A stretch of DNA of 15,184 nucleotides. It comes from Candidatus Krumholzibacteriia bacterium. GTDB lineage: Bacteria > Krumholzibacteriota > Krumholzibacteriia > LZORAL124-64-63. Under the pieces are notes generated by a model. That model searched no databases and was not told the origin of the DNA. It saw only the letters and a list, made by a program, of their open reading frames with translations. Below are positions 1 to 6,201 of this stretch, piece after piece (the first letter of the stretch is position 1; each line of letters begins with the position of its first letter). The DNA lies in assembly GCA_016744275.1 (NCBI GenBank), contig JADGEP010000033.1, positions 1 to 15,184 on the forward strand. The letters are read 5' to 3'. Position numbers and translations under genes: made by a program.

Positions 1-333
1 GTCCAGATACTTCGCCTTGGCGTTGATGACAACATCACGGCCCAGGAAAGCATGGGTGGCATGGCACTTCAGGCAGGCCTCTTCTTTTTGAGGATCGCCG
101 AGGCCCATATCAGCCGCAATCTTCTTGGAAGCTTCGGTACCGAGGGTGGCAAAAGCACCCGCGTGCTTGGAGCCTTCCCATTTGGCCCACTGGTCGCCGG
201 TCTTGGCTTTGTGGCAAGTCTTGCATTTAGGGGCACCAATGATCTCGTGTCCGGCGAAGGCAACCGAGGCCATGCCCAACAGGAAAATGCCCACAGCAAT
301 CAAGGTGATGGACATCATCGCTTGCTTCTTCAT
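1..333 (-). CDS. c-type multihaem cytochrome, c554-like (3' end cut by window)
   Basis: The reverse strand from ATG at 333 reads 111 codons to the window edge without a stop, so the C-terminus is missing. Residues 1-27 form a signal peptide: a Lys-Lys start, a hydrophobic core and an AFA cleavage site. Two haem-binding CxxCH motifs follow, CKTCH at residues 37-41 and CLKCH at 87-91, with an SKHA segment near residue 55 whose His could be a distal ligand. The arrangement (GAPKCKTCH, GDQ, W..SKHA, then DPQK..ACLKCH) resembles periplasmic cytochromes of the c554 type used in anaerobic electron transfer. An excellent ribosome site, AGGAGGAATC, sits directly before the ATG. The total haem count and redox partner cannot be told from the fragment. 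Family certainty is good; exact function is open. Confidence 0.85.
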   Translation of the reverse strand, partial: MKKQAMMSITLIAVGIFLLGMASVAFAGHEIIGAPKCKTCHKAKTGDQWAKWEGSKHAGAFATLGTEASKKIAADMGLGDPQKEEACLKCHATHAFLGRDVVINAKAKYLD

Positions 334-493
334 GATTCCTCCTCAGCGGCACCGAAATTCATGCGTCCCGATACCAGATACTTTGTTCAACTTCTAGACG
401 AACAATAACTCTTCGAACAGCCATTGTCACTGTACTTGTCATAAATTTATCAACCTGGAAAGTTCCCGTTGATTTGTATTTTTGACCTTTTGT

Positions 494-1678
494 CTAGTTC
501 ATCAAACGATTGAACCAATTTCCTTTGGCCACGGCCTCGGTCGCAATGATCGGCACGCTGCCCAATACGATCCCATCGAGCTTGATCACCGCTTGGCCAA
601 CCTCCGCCCCAGCAGCCACCGGGGCCTGGAATTCTTCGGGCAAGCGGATCTCCAACTCCAAGTCCTGCTCACGGTTACGCGGAACACTAACTTCCAGGGT
701 CTCGCCATAGGTCACCAGAACGGACTTTTTCTTGCCGCCTTTGATGGGCATGGGTTCGGCCAGGGGTTCGCCGGCGGTGGTGAACATGGAAACCTGTTTG
801 TACATGTTGAAGCCAAACGACAGCAGGCGTGTGGTTTCGGTGGCTCGGCCCTTGTCAGTCGGGCAGCCCATGACCACTGAAATCAAGCGTTTGCCTTTCT
901 GGATCGCCGTGGCCGTCACGCAGAACCCGGCCGCTCCGGTGTAGCCGGTCTTCAGCCCATCGAGGCCGCGATAAATGCCCACCAGCTTGTTCGGGTTATA
1001 GAGGGTGAACTTGCCATCGCGGAAAGGGGCTGTTTTGGTTGAGGCCCAAACCAGGGCCTGCGGATGCTCCACTAAAACCCGCGCCAAAATGGCCATGTCA
1101 CGGGCCGTGGTCATGTCCGAGCTTTGGCGCCATCCCGGCGGCAGGCCGTGCACCGTGTGAAATTCGGTATTGGTCATGCCCATATCCCGGGCCTTGATGT
1201 TCATCAGGTCGATGAAGGCGTCGGTGGATCCGGCCAGGTGTTCAGCCAGGGCCACCGCCGCGTCGTTGGCCGAATGAATGGCCAGGGCCATCAGCAGTTC
1301 TTCGACCGTGAATTCTTCGCCATGCTTCAGGTAGACTTGCGAGCCGCCCATGTTGCTGGCCTTGGCCGACACCTTGACTATTTCAGACAGGGACAGATCG
1401 CCCTCGGCAACGTGTTCCAGGACAATGAGCTCGGTCATCATCTTGAGCATCGAAGCGGGCGGGCGCCGTTCGTCTTCACCATTGGAGATCAACGTCAGGC
1501 CGGTGGCGGCGTCGATGACAATGGCCGATTTGAATTCGCCTTCGAGGCGTGCGGGGAAAGCGTCAGCAGCGGGGATGTCCGCCTGGGCCTGGGCCAGGCC
1601 GGCAAACATAAGTAAAGCCAACAAGGGCAATAAGATCGCTATGCGGGTGGGGTGAATCAGCTCCGTCATTCTCATCAT
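494..1678 (-). CDS. dacA: D-alanyl-D-alanine carboxypeptidase, PBP5/DacA family (peptidase S11)
   Basis: This 394-residue secreted serine carboxypeptidase trims the terminal D-Ala from peptidoglycan pentapeptides in the periplasm. A signal peptide ends around AQA (residues 31-33). All three penicillin-binding motifs are present: SxxK at Ser76-Lys79 (ASMLK), SAN at 136-138 and KTG at 243-245. A beta-rich PBP5 C-terminal domain follows (about 290-380). The last residues (NWFNRLMN) could form the short amphipathic membrane anchor of the family. The length is normal. The start is ATG at 1678 with AAGGA six bases upstream; a second ATG follows at once and another at codon 4, so the exact first residue could shift slightly. 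The gene is divergent from the small membrane protein gene at 1896. The symbol reflects the DacA/PBP5 family; the exact paralogue cannot be settled from sequence alone. Confidence 0.93.
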   Translation of the reverse strand: MMRMTELIHPTRIAILLPLLALLMFAGLAQAQADIPAADAFPARLEGEFKSAIVIDAATGLTLISNGEDERRPPASMLKMMTELIVLEHVAEGDLSLSEIVKVSAKASNMGGSQVYLKHGEEFTVEELLMALAIHSANDAAVALAEHLAGSTDAFIDLMNIKARDMGMTNTEFHTVHGLPPGWRQSSDMTTARDMAILARVLVEHPQALVWASTKTAPFRDGKFTLYNPNKLVGIYRGLDGLKTGYTGAAGFCVTATAIQKGKRLISVVMGCPTDKGRATETTRLLSFGFNMYKQVSMFTTAGEPLAEPMPIKGGKKKSVLVTYGETLEVSVPRNREQDLELEIRLPEEFQAPVAAGAEVGQAVIKLDGIVLGSVPIIATEAVAKGNWFNRLMN

Positions 1679-1895
1679 TTTATCCTTAGACTGGGTACCG
1701 AAATGGGCGGTCCGATGGCGGGCGACATCGGCTGACTCCGGCTCCTCCGGAGATCAGGGGCACCTGTGCAGAAATATCAGGCCCGATGCCAAAAGGCAAG
1801 GTCTCAACCAGCGCAGGCTTTACAAAACCCCTGCCGATTGGCTACCTTTTTTAATCTCATCTGCCATTCATGATTTTATGCAAGGTGCCGCCTCC

Positions 1896-2132
1896 ATGAA
1901 AAAGTTCCAGACGCCTAAAAGTTCCCTCTCTCTGTGCGCGCTGATTGTGCTGGTTTTGGGCATGTGGCCCGCCGCCGCCCACGCGTATATCGATCCGGGG
2001 ACCGGAAGCTTCGTCATTCAAGGCATCATCGCCGCAGTGGTCGGCGCCGGCTTTGCCATCAAAGTTTTTTGGCACAAGATCGTCAGCACCTTCACGGGCA
2101 AGTCGCCGGCCGAGAACGACGATGACGAATAG
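1896..2132 (+). CDS. small YIDPGTGS-motif membrane protein
   Basis: This is a 78-residue protein of unknown function. Residues 9-30 form a signal peptide or first membrane segment ending in AHA. The conserved-looking YIDPGTGS motif (31-38) follows at once, so it would form the mature N-terminus if the signal is cleaved. A second hydrophobic helix spans about 39-58, then a basic stretch and an acidic tail rich in Asp and Glu. From general knowledge, small proteins with this motif recur beside methyltransferase or phosphatase genes, but no role is established. ATG at 1896 is preferred over the in-frame ATG at 1878 because AAGGTG lies 8 bases before it. The end overlaps the next gene by 11 bases (ATGACGAATAG), implying translational coupling. 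Confidence 0.75.
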   Translation: MKKFQTPKSSLSLCALIVLVLGMWPAAAHAYIDPGTGSFVIQGIIAAVVGAGFAIKVFWHKIVSTFTGKSPAENDDDE

Positions 2133-3537
2133 CCATCCGGACGGCGTATTGCCGGCCTCATTTCGCGACCCCAGCGGATTTCTATTTCGCCACCAGGGAC
2201 GGTTGCTGCGCCAAGTCAATGCCCGGTATGCCGACGACCTGGCCCTGTTGCACGACTCTGGCCTGTATGACGTTCTGATTGCCAAAGAGTTGCTGATTCC
2301 CCACACCGATGCTCCGGTGGACACGGCCCCCACGCCTGGCGCCGTGCGGGTGCTGGCACCCGAATTGGTGCCCTTTATCAGCTATCCCTATGAATGGTCT
2401 TTCACGCAGTTGAAAGATGCGGCCTTGGCCACCTTACGCATTCAGCGCCTGGCGCTGAAGCACGGCATGAGCCTCAAGGACGCCAGCGCCTACAATATTC
2501 AATTTCACAATGGGCGCCCCGTGCTCATCGATTCGCTCAGTTTCACAGCATACCGTACGGACGAACCGTGGGTGGCCTACCGCCAATTCTGCCAGCACTT
2601 TTTGGCCCCCCTGGCCTTGATGGCCCACCGCGACGTGCGCCTGGGATCGTTACTGCGCACCAACATCGACGGTGTGCCGCTGGACCTGGCGGCGCGCTTG
2701 CTGCCTTGGCGCACGCGTTTCAATCCTGGCCTGATGATGCACATTCACCTGCACGCCCGCAGCCAGCAGAAACACGCCGACAGCCACGACGAAGGCAACA
2801 GCGCCAAGGCCAAGACCACCAAGGTCACGCGCAAGGCGCTCGATGGCATCCTCGACAGTTTGCGCGGGGCGGTGCGCAAGTTGCGTTGGCAACCCGGCGG
2901 CACCGAGTGGGGCGACTACTACGAAGACACCAACTACACCGACACCTCGTTGCAGGAAAAGCGCGACATGGTCGCCGGATTTCTGGACCAGACGGAAAGC
3001 AAGCTGGTGTGGGATGTTGGCGCCAACAACGGCTACTTCAGCCGGGTGGCCAGTGAAAAAGGCATCCTGACGGTGGCCTCGGATATCGACCCGACGGCGG
3101 TTGAGAAGAACTGGCTGGCATGTCGGCGCGGAGCTGAGCCCCACCTGCTGCCCTTGGTCATGGATTTGACCAATCCCAGCCCCGGGTTGGGCTGGGCCCA
3201 CACCGAACGGGACAGTTTCCTGTCCCGCGGGCCGGCCGACACGGTGATCGCCTTGGCCTTGATCCATCATCTGGCCATCAGCAACAATGTGCCGCTGTCG
3301 CGCCTGGCCGAGTTTTTTGCCCAGGCGGGCAAACACTTGATCCTCGAGTTTGTGCCCAAGAACGATTCGCAGGTCAAGCGGTTGCTGGCCTCTCGGGAAG
3401 ATGTGTTTCCCGACTATCATCTCGAAGGTGTCGAGGCTGCTTTTGGTGATCTGTTTGAGGTCAAAGAAAAGGCCCGCATCGCCGGCAGCGAGCGGACCCT
3501 TTTTCTGTTCAAGCGGCGCGCCGGCGTCAACGAATGA
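2122..3537 (+). CDS. class I SAM-dependent methyltransferase with kinase-like N-terminal region
   Basis: This is a 471-residue two-part protein. The C-terminal part (about 270-465) is a Rossmann-type methyltransferase: motif I VWDVGANNG at 296-304, acidic motif II SDIDP at 320-324, and a motif IV-like IALALIHHL at 376-384. The N-terminal part contains KDASAYN at 119-125, followed by VLID at 134-137. Its spacing (Asp120, Asn125, Asp137) mimics the catalytic loop and metal-binding Asp of kinase and aminoglycoside-phosphotransferase folds. Between them lies a Lys/His-rich linker (about 215-250). I start it at ATG 2122, which overlaps the stop of the YIDPGTGS gene; the frame stays open upstream, but that part is the other gene in a different frame. 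Methyltransferase assignment is strong, substrate unknown, and kinase relationship is inference. Confidence 0.85.
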   Translation: MTNSHPDGVLPASFRDPSGFLFRHQGRLLRQVNARYADDLALLHDSGLYDVLIAKELLIPHTDAPVDTAPTPGAVRVLAPELVPFISYPYEWSFTQLKDAALATLRIQRLALKHGMSLKDASAYNIQFHNGRPVLIDSLSFTAYRTDEPWVAYRQFCQHFLAPLALMAHRDVRLGSLLRTNIDGVPLDLAARLLPWRTRFNPGLMMHIHLHARSQQKHADSHDEGNSAKAKTTKVTRKALDGILDSLRGAVRKLRWQPGGTEWGDYYEDTNYTDTSLQEKRDMVAGFLDQTESKLVWDVGANNGYFSRVASEKGILTVASDIDPTAVEKNWLACRRGAEPHLLPLVMDLTNPSPGLGWAHTERDSFLSRGPADTVIALALIHHLAISNNVPLSRLAEFFAQAGKHLILEFVPKNDSQVKRLLASREDVFPDYHLEGVEAAFGDLFEVKEKARIAGSERTLFLFKRRAGVNE

Positions 3538-4471
3538 CAGTCACCTTGCGTTGCAGGTGATCCTGGCCATCGCGCATGCGCACAAAGTAGATGCCTTGGG
3601 GCACGTTTTGGCCCGAACTGTTGCGCCCGTCCCAGGCCACTTGGCCGCTCGAGCTGCCTGAAGTCATCAGACTGCGCACCAGGCGGCCCCGCAAATCGTA
3701 GACATCCAATTCAACACCCTGATTGGCCGCACCCGCAAAAGCGATAGTAGTATTGCTCTGCATGGGATTGGGCCCGGCTGTCAGGTAACGCCCCAGGGCC
3801 AGGTTGTCGCCCACCGATGAGGTTCCGCCGGAGACGGCGAAAGTCAGATTGAAAAGTGCGACTGAAGCCACATAAAAGTCTGGGTCAAAAATGTCCTCAA
3901 AGCTCGTTGCGGTGATCACAAGCGTGTAGGTATCGGGAGTCAGGGCGCCGCTTTCGGTGACCTGCAGGGAAGGGCCGGCTTCGAACCACGAGTCGGAATA
4001 GATCGTATTGCCAATGCCATCGAATAACGAGACATCTACACTTCCATTGGCGCTGGCTTCAAGGTCACCAATCAAGCTCCAATTCTGGTTGGCGGCGATG
4101 GAGAACGTGACCTCGAAATGCGACGCCGCGTAGGCAGCTGCCGCATATCCACCTTCAAACAGTTCGGCGTCAGTATAGACAAAACTGTCGACGTAGAGCT
4201 CCGTAGCACTCAGAGTCGAATTGTGGATCGCTTCGGCATCAGTATAGCCAAAAAATTCTGTCGGGCTGACAAAGAAATCGTTTCCGAAGGGACCCAAACC
4301 GTCAGCAGAGGCGAATTCGCCCCACCCAAAATTGTCTCCGGTATTTTCGTCAATGAGATCCGTATAGGCCTCAAGAAATCGCTCTTCTGAAATCAGTGTC
4401 ATTTGGGCTGATGCCGAAAGTGGCACCAGCATTAACAGCATGACAATAGCTGTATTAAGTGGACGACGCAT
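3527..4471 (-). CDS. exported protein with C-terminal FlgD-Ig / sorting-type domain
   Basis: This 314-residue protein has a signal peptide (1-22, ending SASA before Gln23). A beta-rich central region of no recognisable family follows (about 30-215). The C-terminal domain (about 220-314) contains GPNP at 233-236, VYDLRGRLVRSL, WDGRNSSG and GIYFVRM, and ends in a basic RKVTVIR tail. This is the FlgD-Ig/type IX-sorting-like module common at the ends of surface or secreted proteins in Fibrobacteres-Chlorobi-Bacteroidetes lineages. Export past the outer membrane is inferred; no secretion genes are in the window. The start is supported by GGAGGGATTGAT before ATG 4471. The 5' half looks more AT-rich than neighbouring genes by eye. 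Its stop overlaps the stop of the converging methyltransferase by 11 bases. Confidence 0.8.
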   Translation of the reverse strand: MRRPLNTAIVMLLMLVPLSASAQMTLISEERFLEAYTDLIDENTGDNFGWGEFASADGLGPFGNDFFVSPTEFFGYTDAEAIHNSTLSATELYVDSFVYTDAELFEGGYAAAAYAASHFEVTFSIAANQNWSLIGDLEASANGSVDVSLFDGIGNTIYSDSWFEAGPSLQVTESGALTPDTYTLVITATSFEDIFDPDFYVASVALFNLTFAVSGGTSSVGDNLALGRYLTAGPNPMQSNTTIAFAGAANQGVELDVYDLRGRLVRSLMTSGSSSGQVAWDGRNSSGQNVPQGIYFVRMRDGQDHLQRKVTVIR

Positions 4472-4514
4472 ATCAATCCCTCCAAGGTTGATTTTAGTCT
4501 GGTTTGCGGAAGCA

Positions 4515-4542
4515 TTGCTGAAAATCTGACATAATTCAGCAA
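4515..4542. repeat. perfect 8-bp inverted repeat in the surface-protein leader
   Basis: TTGCTGAA (4515-4522) and TTCAGCAA (4535-4542) are perfect inverted copies separated by 12 bases, with centres 20 bp apart, about two helical turns. It lies roughly 8-35 bases downstream of the transcription start predicted from the promoter at 4557-4585 and about 45 bases before the ATG. It could be an operator bound by a dimeric repressor or a 5'-UTR stem-loop. Confidence 0.5.
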
Positions 4543-4556
4543 CTGAGTCGCTTCAA

Positions 4557-4585
4557 ATCATACCATTTTTCTAGGTTTTTGTCAC
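4557..4585 (-). promoter_or_regulatory. sigma70-type promoter of the surface-protein gene
   Basis: On the reverse strand, GTGACA (4585-4580, five of six matches to TTGACA) and TATGAT (4562-4557, five of six matches to TATAAT) are separated by exactly 17 bases. Transcription would start near 4550, giving a leader of about 80 nucleotides before ATG 4471. This leader holds the inverted repeat at 4515-4542. Confidence 0.6.
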
Positions 4586-4610
4586 GTGGTGAGATTCTAG
4601 ATCTGCGAAA

Positions 4611-4637
4611 GGCCCGCCACGTCAAAGCGTGTGGGCC
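4611..4637 (-). terminator. probable intrinsic terminator after trpB
   Basis: A GC-rich stem begins 37 bases past the trpB stop. GGCCC (4611-4615) pairs with GGGCC (4633-4637), and the stem continues inward through a G-T pair, one more pair and ACG/CGT with one bulged C, around a TCAAAG loop. In the trpB direction the stem is followed only by TTTCG, a poor U-tract, so it may be a weak or factor-assisted terminator. Confidence 0.5.
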
Positions 4638-4673
4638 CCCCGCTATACCAAATCGTTCAATTGACCGGACGCC

Positions 4674-5924
4674 TCAACAGAACAACTGCGTCGGCGGACC
4701 CGCCTCCTTGCCCAAAGCCTGGTTGCGATGGCGGATGAGTTCGTCCATATCCTTGTCACCTCGTCCCGACAAATTGACGATGACGAGTTGCTCCGAGGCA
4801 AACGAGCCCTTGAGCCGTTCCAGATAGGCCAAGGCGTGGCTGCTCTCCAGAGCAGGGATAATGCCCTCCAAACGGCACAGGGTTTCAAAGGCCAGCATCA
4901 CTTCCTTGTCGACGACCGCCTCGTATTGCACGCGGCCAAGATCTTTCAAGTAGCTGTGCTCCGGCCCGATACCGGGGTAATCCAACCCCGCGGCGATGCA
5001 GTGATTCCCGCCTGCGGTTACTGCCCCCTCTTCAATGCAATAAGTGTTCATGCCGTGAATGACCGCCGGCTTGCCCGTGGTTAAAGTTGCGGCGTGGCGG
5101 TTGGTTTCCACGCCGCTGCCCGCCGCTTCAACGCCTACGATCTTGACCGCGTCATCACCCAGGAACGCGTGGAAGAGCCCAATGGCATTGCTGCCGCCAC
5201 CAGCGCAAGCGGTGATCATATCGGGCAGACGGCCATATTCGGCCAAAACCTGCTCCCTCGCTTCGCGTCCAATAATGGACTGGAAGTGCCGGACGAGTTC
5301 GGGATACGGATGCGGCCCCACCACCGAGCCCAACAAGTAAAACGCCGTCTCGGATTCTGACACCCAGGCCCCGATGGCCTCGTCCACAGCATTGGACAAG
5401 GTCTTGTCGCCGCTGGTGGCCGGCACCACCCGGGCGCCCATCAATTCGATGCGGGTGACGTTGGGGCTTTGCCGGCGCATGTCTTCTTCGCCCATGTAGA
5501 TGTCGCACTCCAGGCCCAGCCGCGCCGCGACCGCGGCCGTAGCCACGCCGTGCTGCCCCGCCCCCGTTTCTGCGATGAGCTTCTTTTTGCCCATGCGTTT
5601 GGCCAGCAGAGCCTGGCCCAGGCAATTGTTCAATTTGTGCGCGCCCAAGTGGTTCAGGTCCTCACGCTTGAGCAGAATCGTGGCCCCCAGGTGTTCGCTC
5701 AGACGCTCGGCGTGATACAGCGGGGTCGGGCGCCCCGAATAGGTGCGGTACTCCCGGTCCAGCTCTGCGACGAACGAGTCGTCGTCCTTGAACTGCCGAA
5801 AGGCTGCGGTCAGTTCCGCCAACGGCGCTTCCAATGGCTCCGGCACAAAACGCCCACCATAGGGCCCGAAAAATCCGTTCTCATCCGGCACGCTGCCGAG
5901 CGCGGGGAGTTTCTGGTCCGACAT
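4674..5924 (-). CDS. trpB: tryptophan synthase beta subunit
   Basis: TrpB is the PLP enzyme that joins indole to serine to make tryptophan in the cytoplasm, normally as an alpha2-beta2 complex with TrpA. Visible hallmarks are GFFGPYGGRFVPE near the N-terminus, GRPTPLY (64-70), the PLP-lysine motif HLGAHKLNN with Lys97, ETGAGQHG, the phosphate-binding GGGSNAIG, and the C-terminal SGRGDKD. The start at ATG 5924 gives 416 residues, close to the family's usual length. An in-frame ATG 36 bases upstream (5960) adds 12 residues without TrpB-like sequence, and GGAAG lies just before 5924. No trpA or other trp gene is in the window. Expression is evidently governed by the leader-peptide attenuator upstream (5983-6132). 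It is followed by a hairpin at 4611-4637. Confidence 0.97.
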   Translation of the reverse strand: MSDQKLPALGSVPDENGFFGPYGGRFVPEPLEAPLAELTAAFRQFKDDDSFVAELDREYRTYSGRPTPLYHAERLSEHLGATILLKREDLNHLGAHKLNNCLGQALLAKRMGKKKLIAETGAGQHGVATAAVAARLGLECDIYMGEEDMRRQSPNVTRIELMGARVVPATSGDKTLSNAVDEAIGAWVSESETAFYLLGSVVGPHPYPELVRHFQSIIGREAREQVLAEYGRLPDMITACAGGGSNAIGLFHAFLGDDAVKIVGVEAAGSGVETNRHAATLTTGKPAVIHGMNTYCIEEGAVTAGGNHCIAAGLDYPGIGPEHSYLKDLGRVQYEAVVDKEVMLAFETLCRLEGIIPALESSHALAYLERLKGSFASEQLVIVNLSGRGDKDMDELIRHRNQALGKEAGPPTQLFC

Positions 5925-5982
5925 GTTGCTTCCATTCCTTCCAGCTGGATGCCGCGACATTGTCCAGCACCTCTCAGGTCAT

Positions 5983-6018
5983 AAAAAACCGCCGCCGGTC
6001 ATTGTGCCGGCGGCGGTT
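5983..6018 (-). terminator. attenuator terminator (3:4 hairpin) of the trp leader
   Basis: There is a perfect 12-bp inverted repeat: AACCGCCGCCGG (5987-5998) with CCGGCGGCGGTT (6007-6018), around an 8-base loop. On the reverse strand the stem runs directly into six T residues (5988-5983), an ideal intrinsic terminator. It lies 37 bases past the trpL stop codon and 58 bases before the trpB ATG, so it must act as a conditional terminator for trpB. The alternative fold is described at 6007-6078. Confidence 0.92.
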
Positions 6019-6078
6019 GCGCTGTGATCGTTCTGTACCTGGAATATCCAGAAACTAGATCGCGCACCTCACCGCCGG
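6007..6078 (-). promoter_or_regulatory. predicted antiterminator fold of the trp leader RNA
   Basis: On the reverse strand, CCGGCGG (6078-6072) plus TGCGC (6066-6062), both inside the leader-peptide coding region downstream of the Trp codons, are complementary to GCGCA (6022-6018) plus CCGCCGG (6013-6007). The latter is the 5' arm of the terminator. Forming these 7+5 pairs, with a small internal loop, would disrupt the terminator. A ribosome stalled at the first Trp codon leaves 6078-6062 free, whereas a ribosome at the leader stop (6057-6055) covers most of it. The geometry therefore fits classic 2:3 versus 3:4 attenuation. This was folded by eye only. Confidence 0.7.
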
Positions 6079-6132
6079 GCGGCTACGCCACCACCAACTG
6101 CGGTTCAGGGAGATGCGGTTCAGTCTCTGCAT
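6055..6132 (-). CDS. trpL: trp operon leader peptide (25 aa, three tandem Trp codons)
   Basis: The reverse strand reads ATG at 6132 through to TAG at 6057-6055, giving 25 residues. Codons 13-15 (6096-6088) are TGG TGG TGG. The peptide begins MQRLNRISLN and is Arg-rich after the tryptophans. A ribosome site (AAAGGA) precedes the ATG within a predicted 5' leader of about 14 bases. Its product probably has no function: translation itself senses charged tRNA-Trp, and stalling at the Trp run favours the antiterminator over the terminator at 5983-6018. The position between a good promoter and trpB, together with the RNA structures, makes a chance Trp run very unlikely. Confidence 0.9.
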   Translation of the reverse strand: MQRLNRISLNRSWWWRSRPAVRCAI

Positions 6133-6152
6133 AGGATTCCTTTGTTGTCTTG

Positions 6153-6181
6153 ATTGTACCGCATTTGTTGGAGCGGCGCAA
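6153..6181 (-). promoter_or_regulatory. trp promoter upstream of trpL
   Basis: On the reverse strand, a -35 TTGCGC (6181-6176) and a -10 TACAAT (6158-6153, five of six matches to consensus) are separated by exactly 17 bases. The start would fall near 6146, about 14 bases before the trpL ATG. The leader transcript to the attenuator would be about 160 nucleotides, as in enteric trp leaders. The -35 box starts 20 bases after the stop of the upstream methyltransferase. Confidence 0.7.
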
Positions 6182-6201
6182 CCTGGCAGTCAGCAGTCCG
6201 T

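Noticed and set aside
449..473. Hairpin ATCAAC/GTTGAT enclosing GGAA/TTCC between the cytochrome and carboxypeptidase genes
   Set aside because: It could end the carboxypeptidase transcript, but in that direction no T-run follows. The T-rich side faces the + strand, where no gene precedes it. Too weak to call.
1736..1752. CTCCGG/CCGGAG hairpin in the leader region of the carboxypeptidase gene
   Set aside because: It is only 6 bp with a 5-base loop in GC-rich sequence, without a T-run or known motif. It could be chance.
1945..2121. In-frame upstream extension of the methyltransferase reading frame
   Set aside because: It overlaps almost entirely with the YIDPGTGS gene in another frame, is Pro/Ser/Arg-rich without family features, and the coupled ATG at 2122 gives a natural start.
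2650..3420. Long - strand open frame opposite the kinase-like/methyltransferase gene
   Set aside because: It is antisense to conserved methyltransferase motifs, with a Gln/Val/Gly-rich composition typical of shadow frames and no domain.
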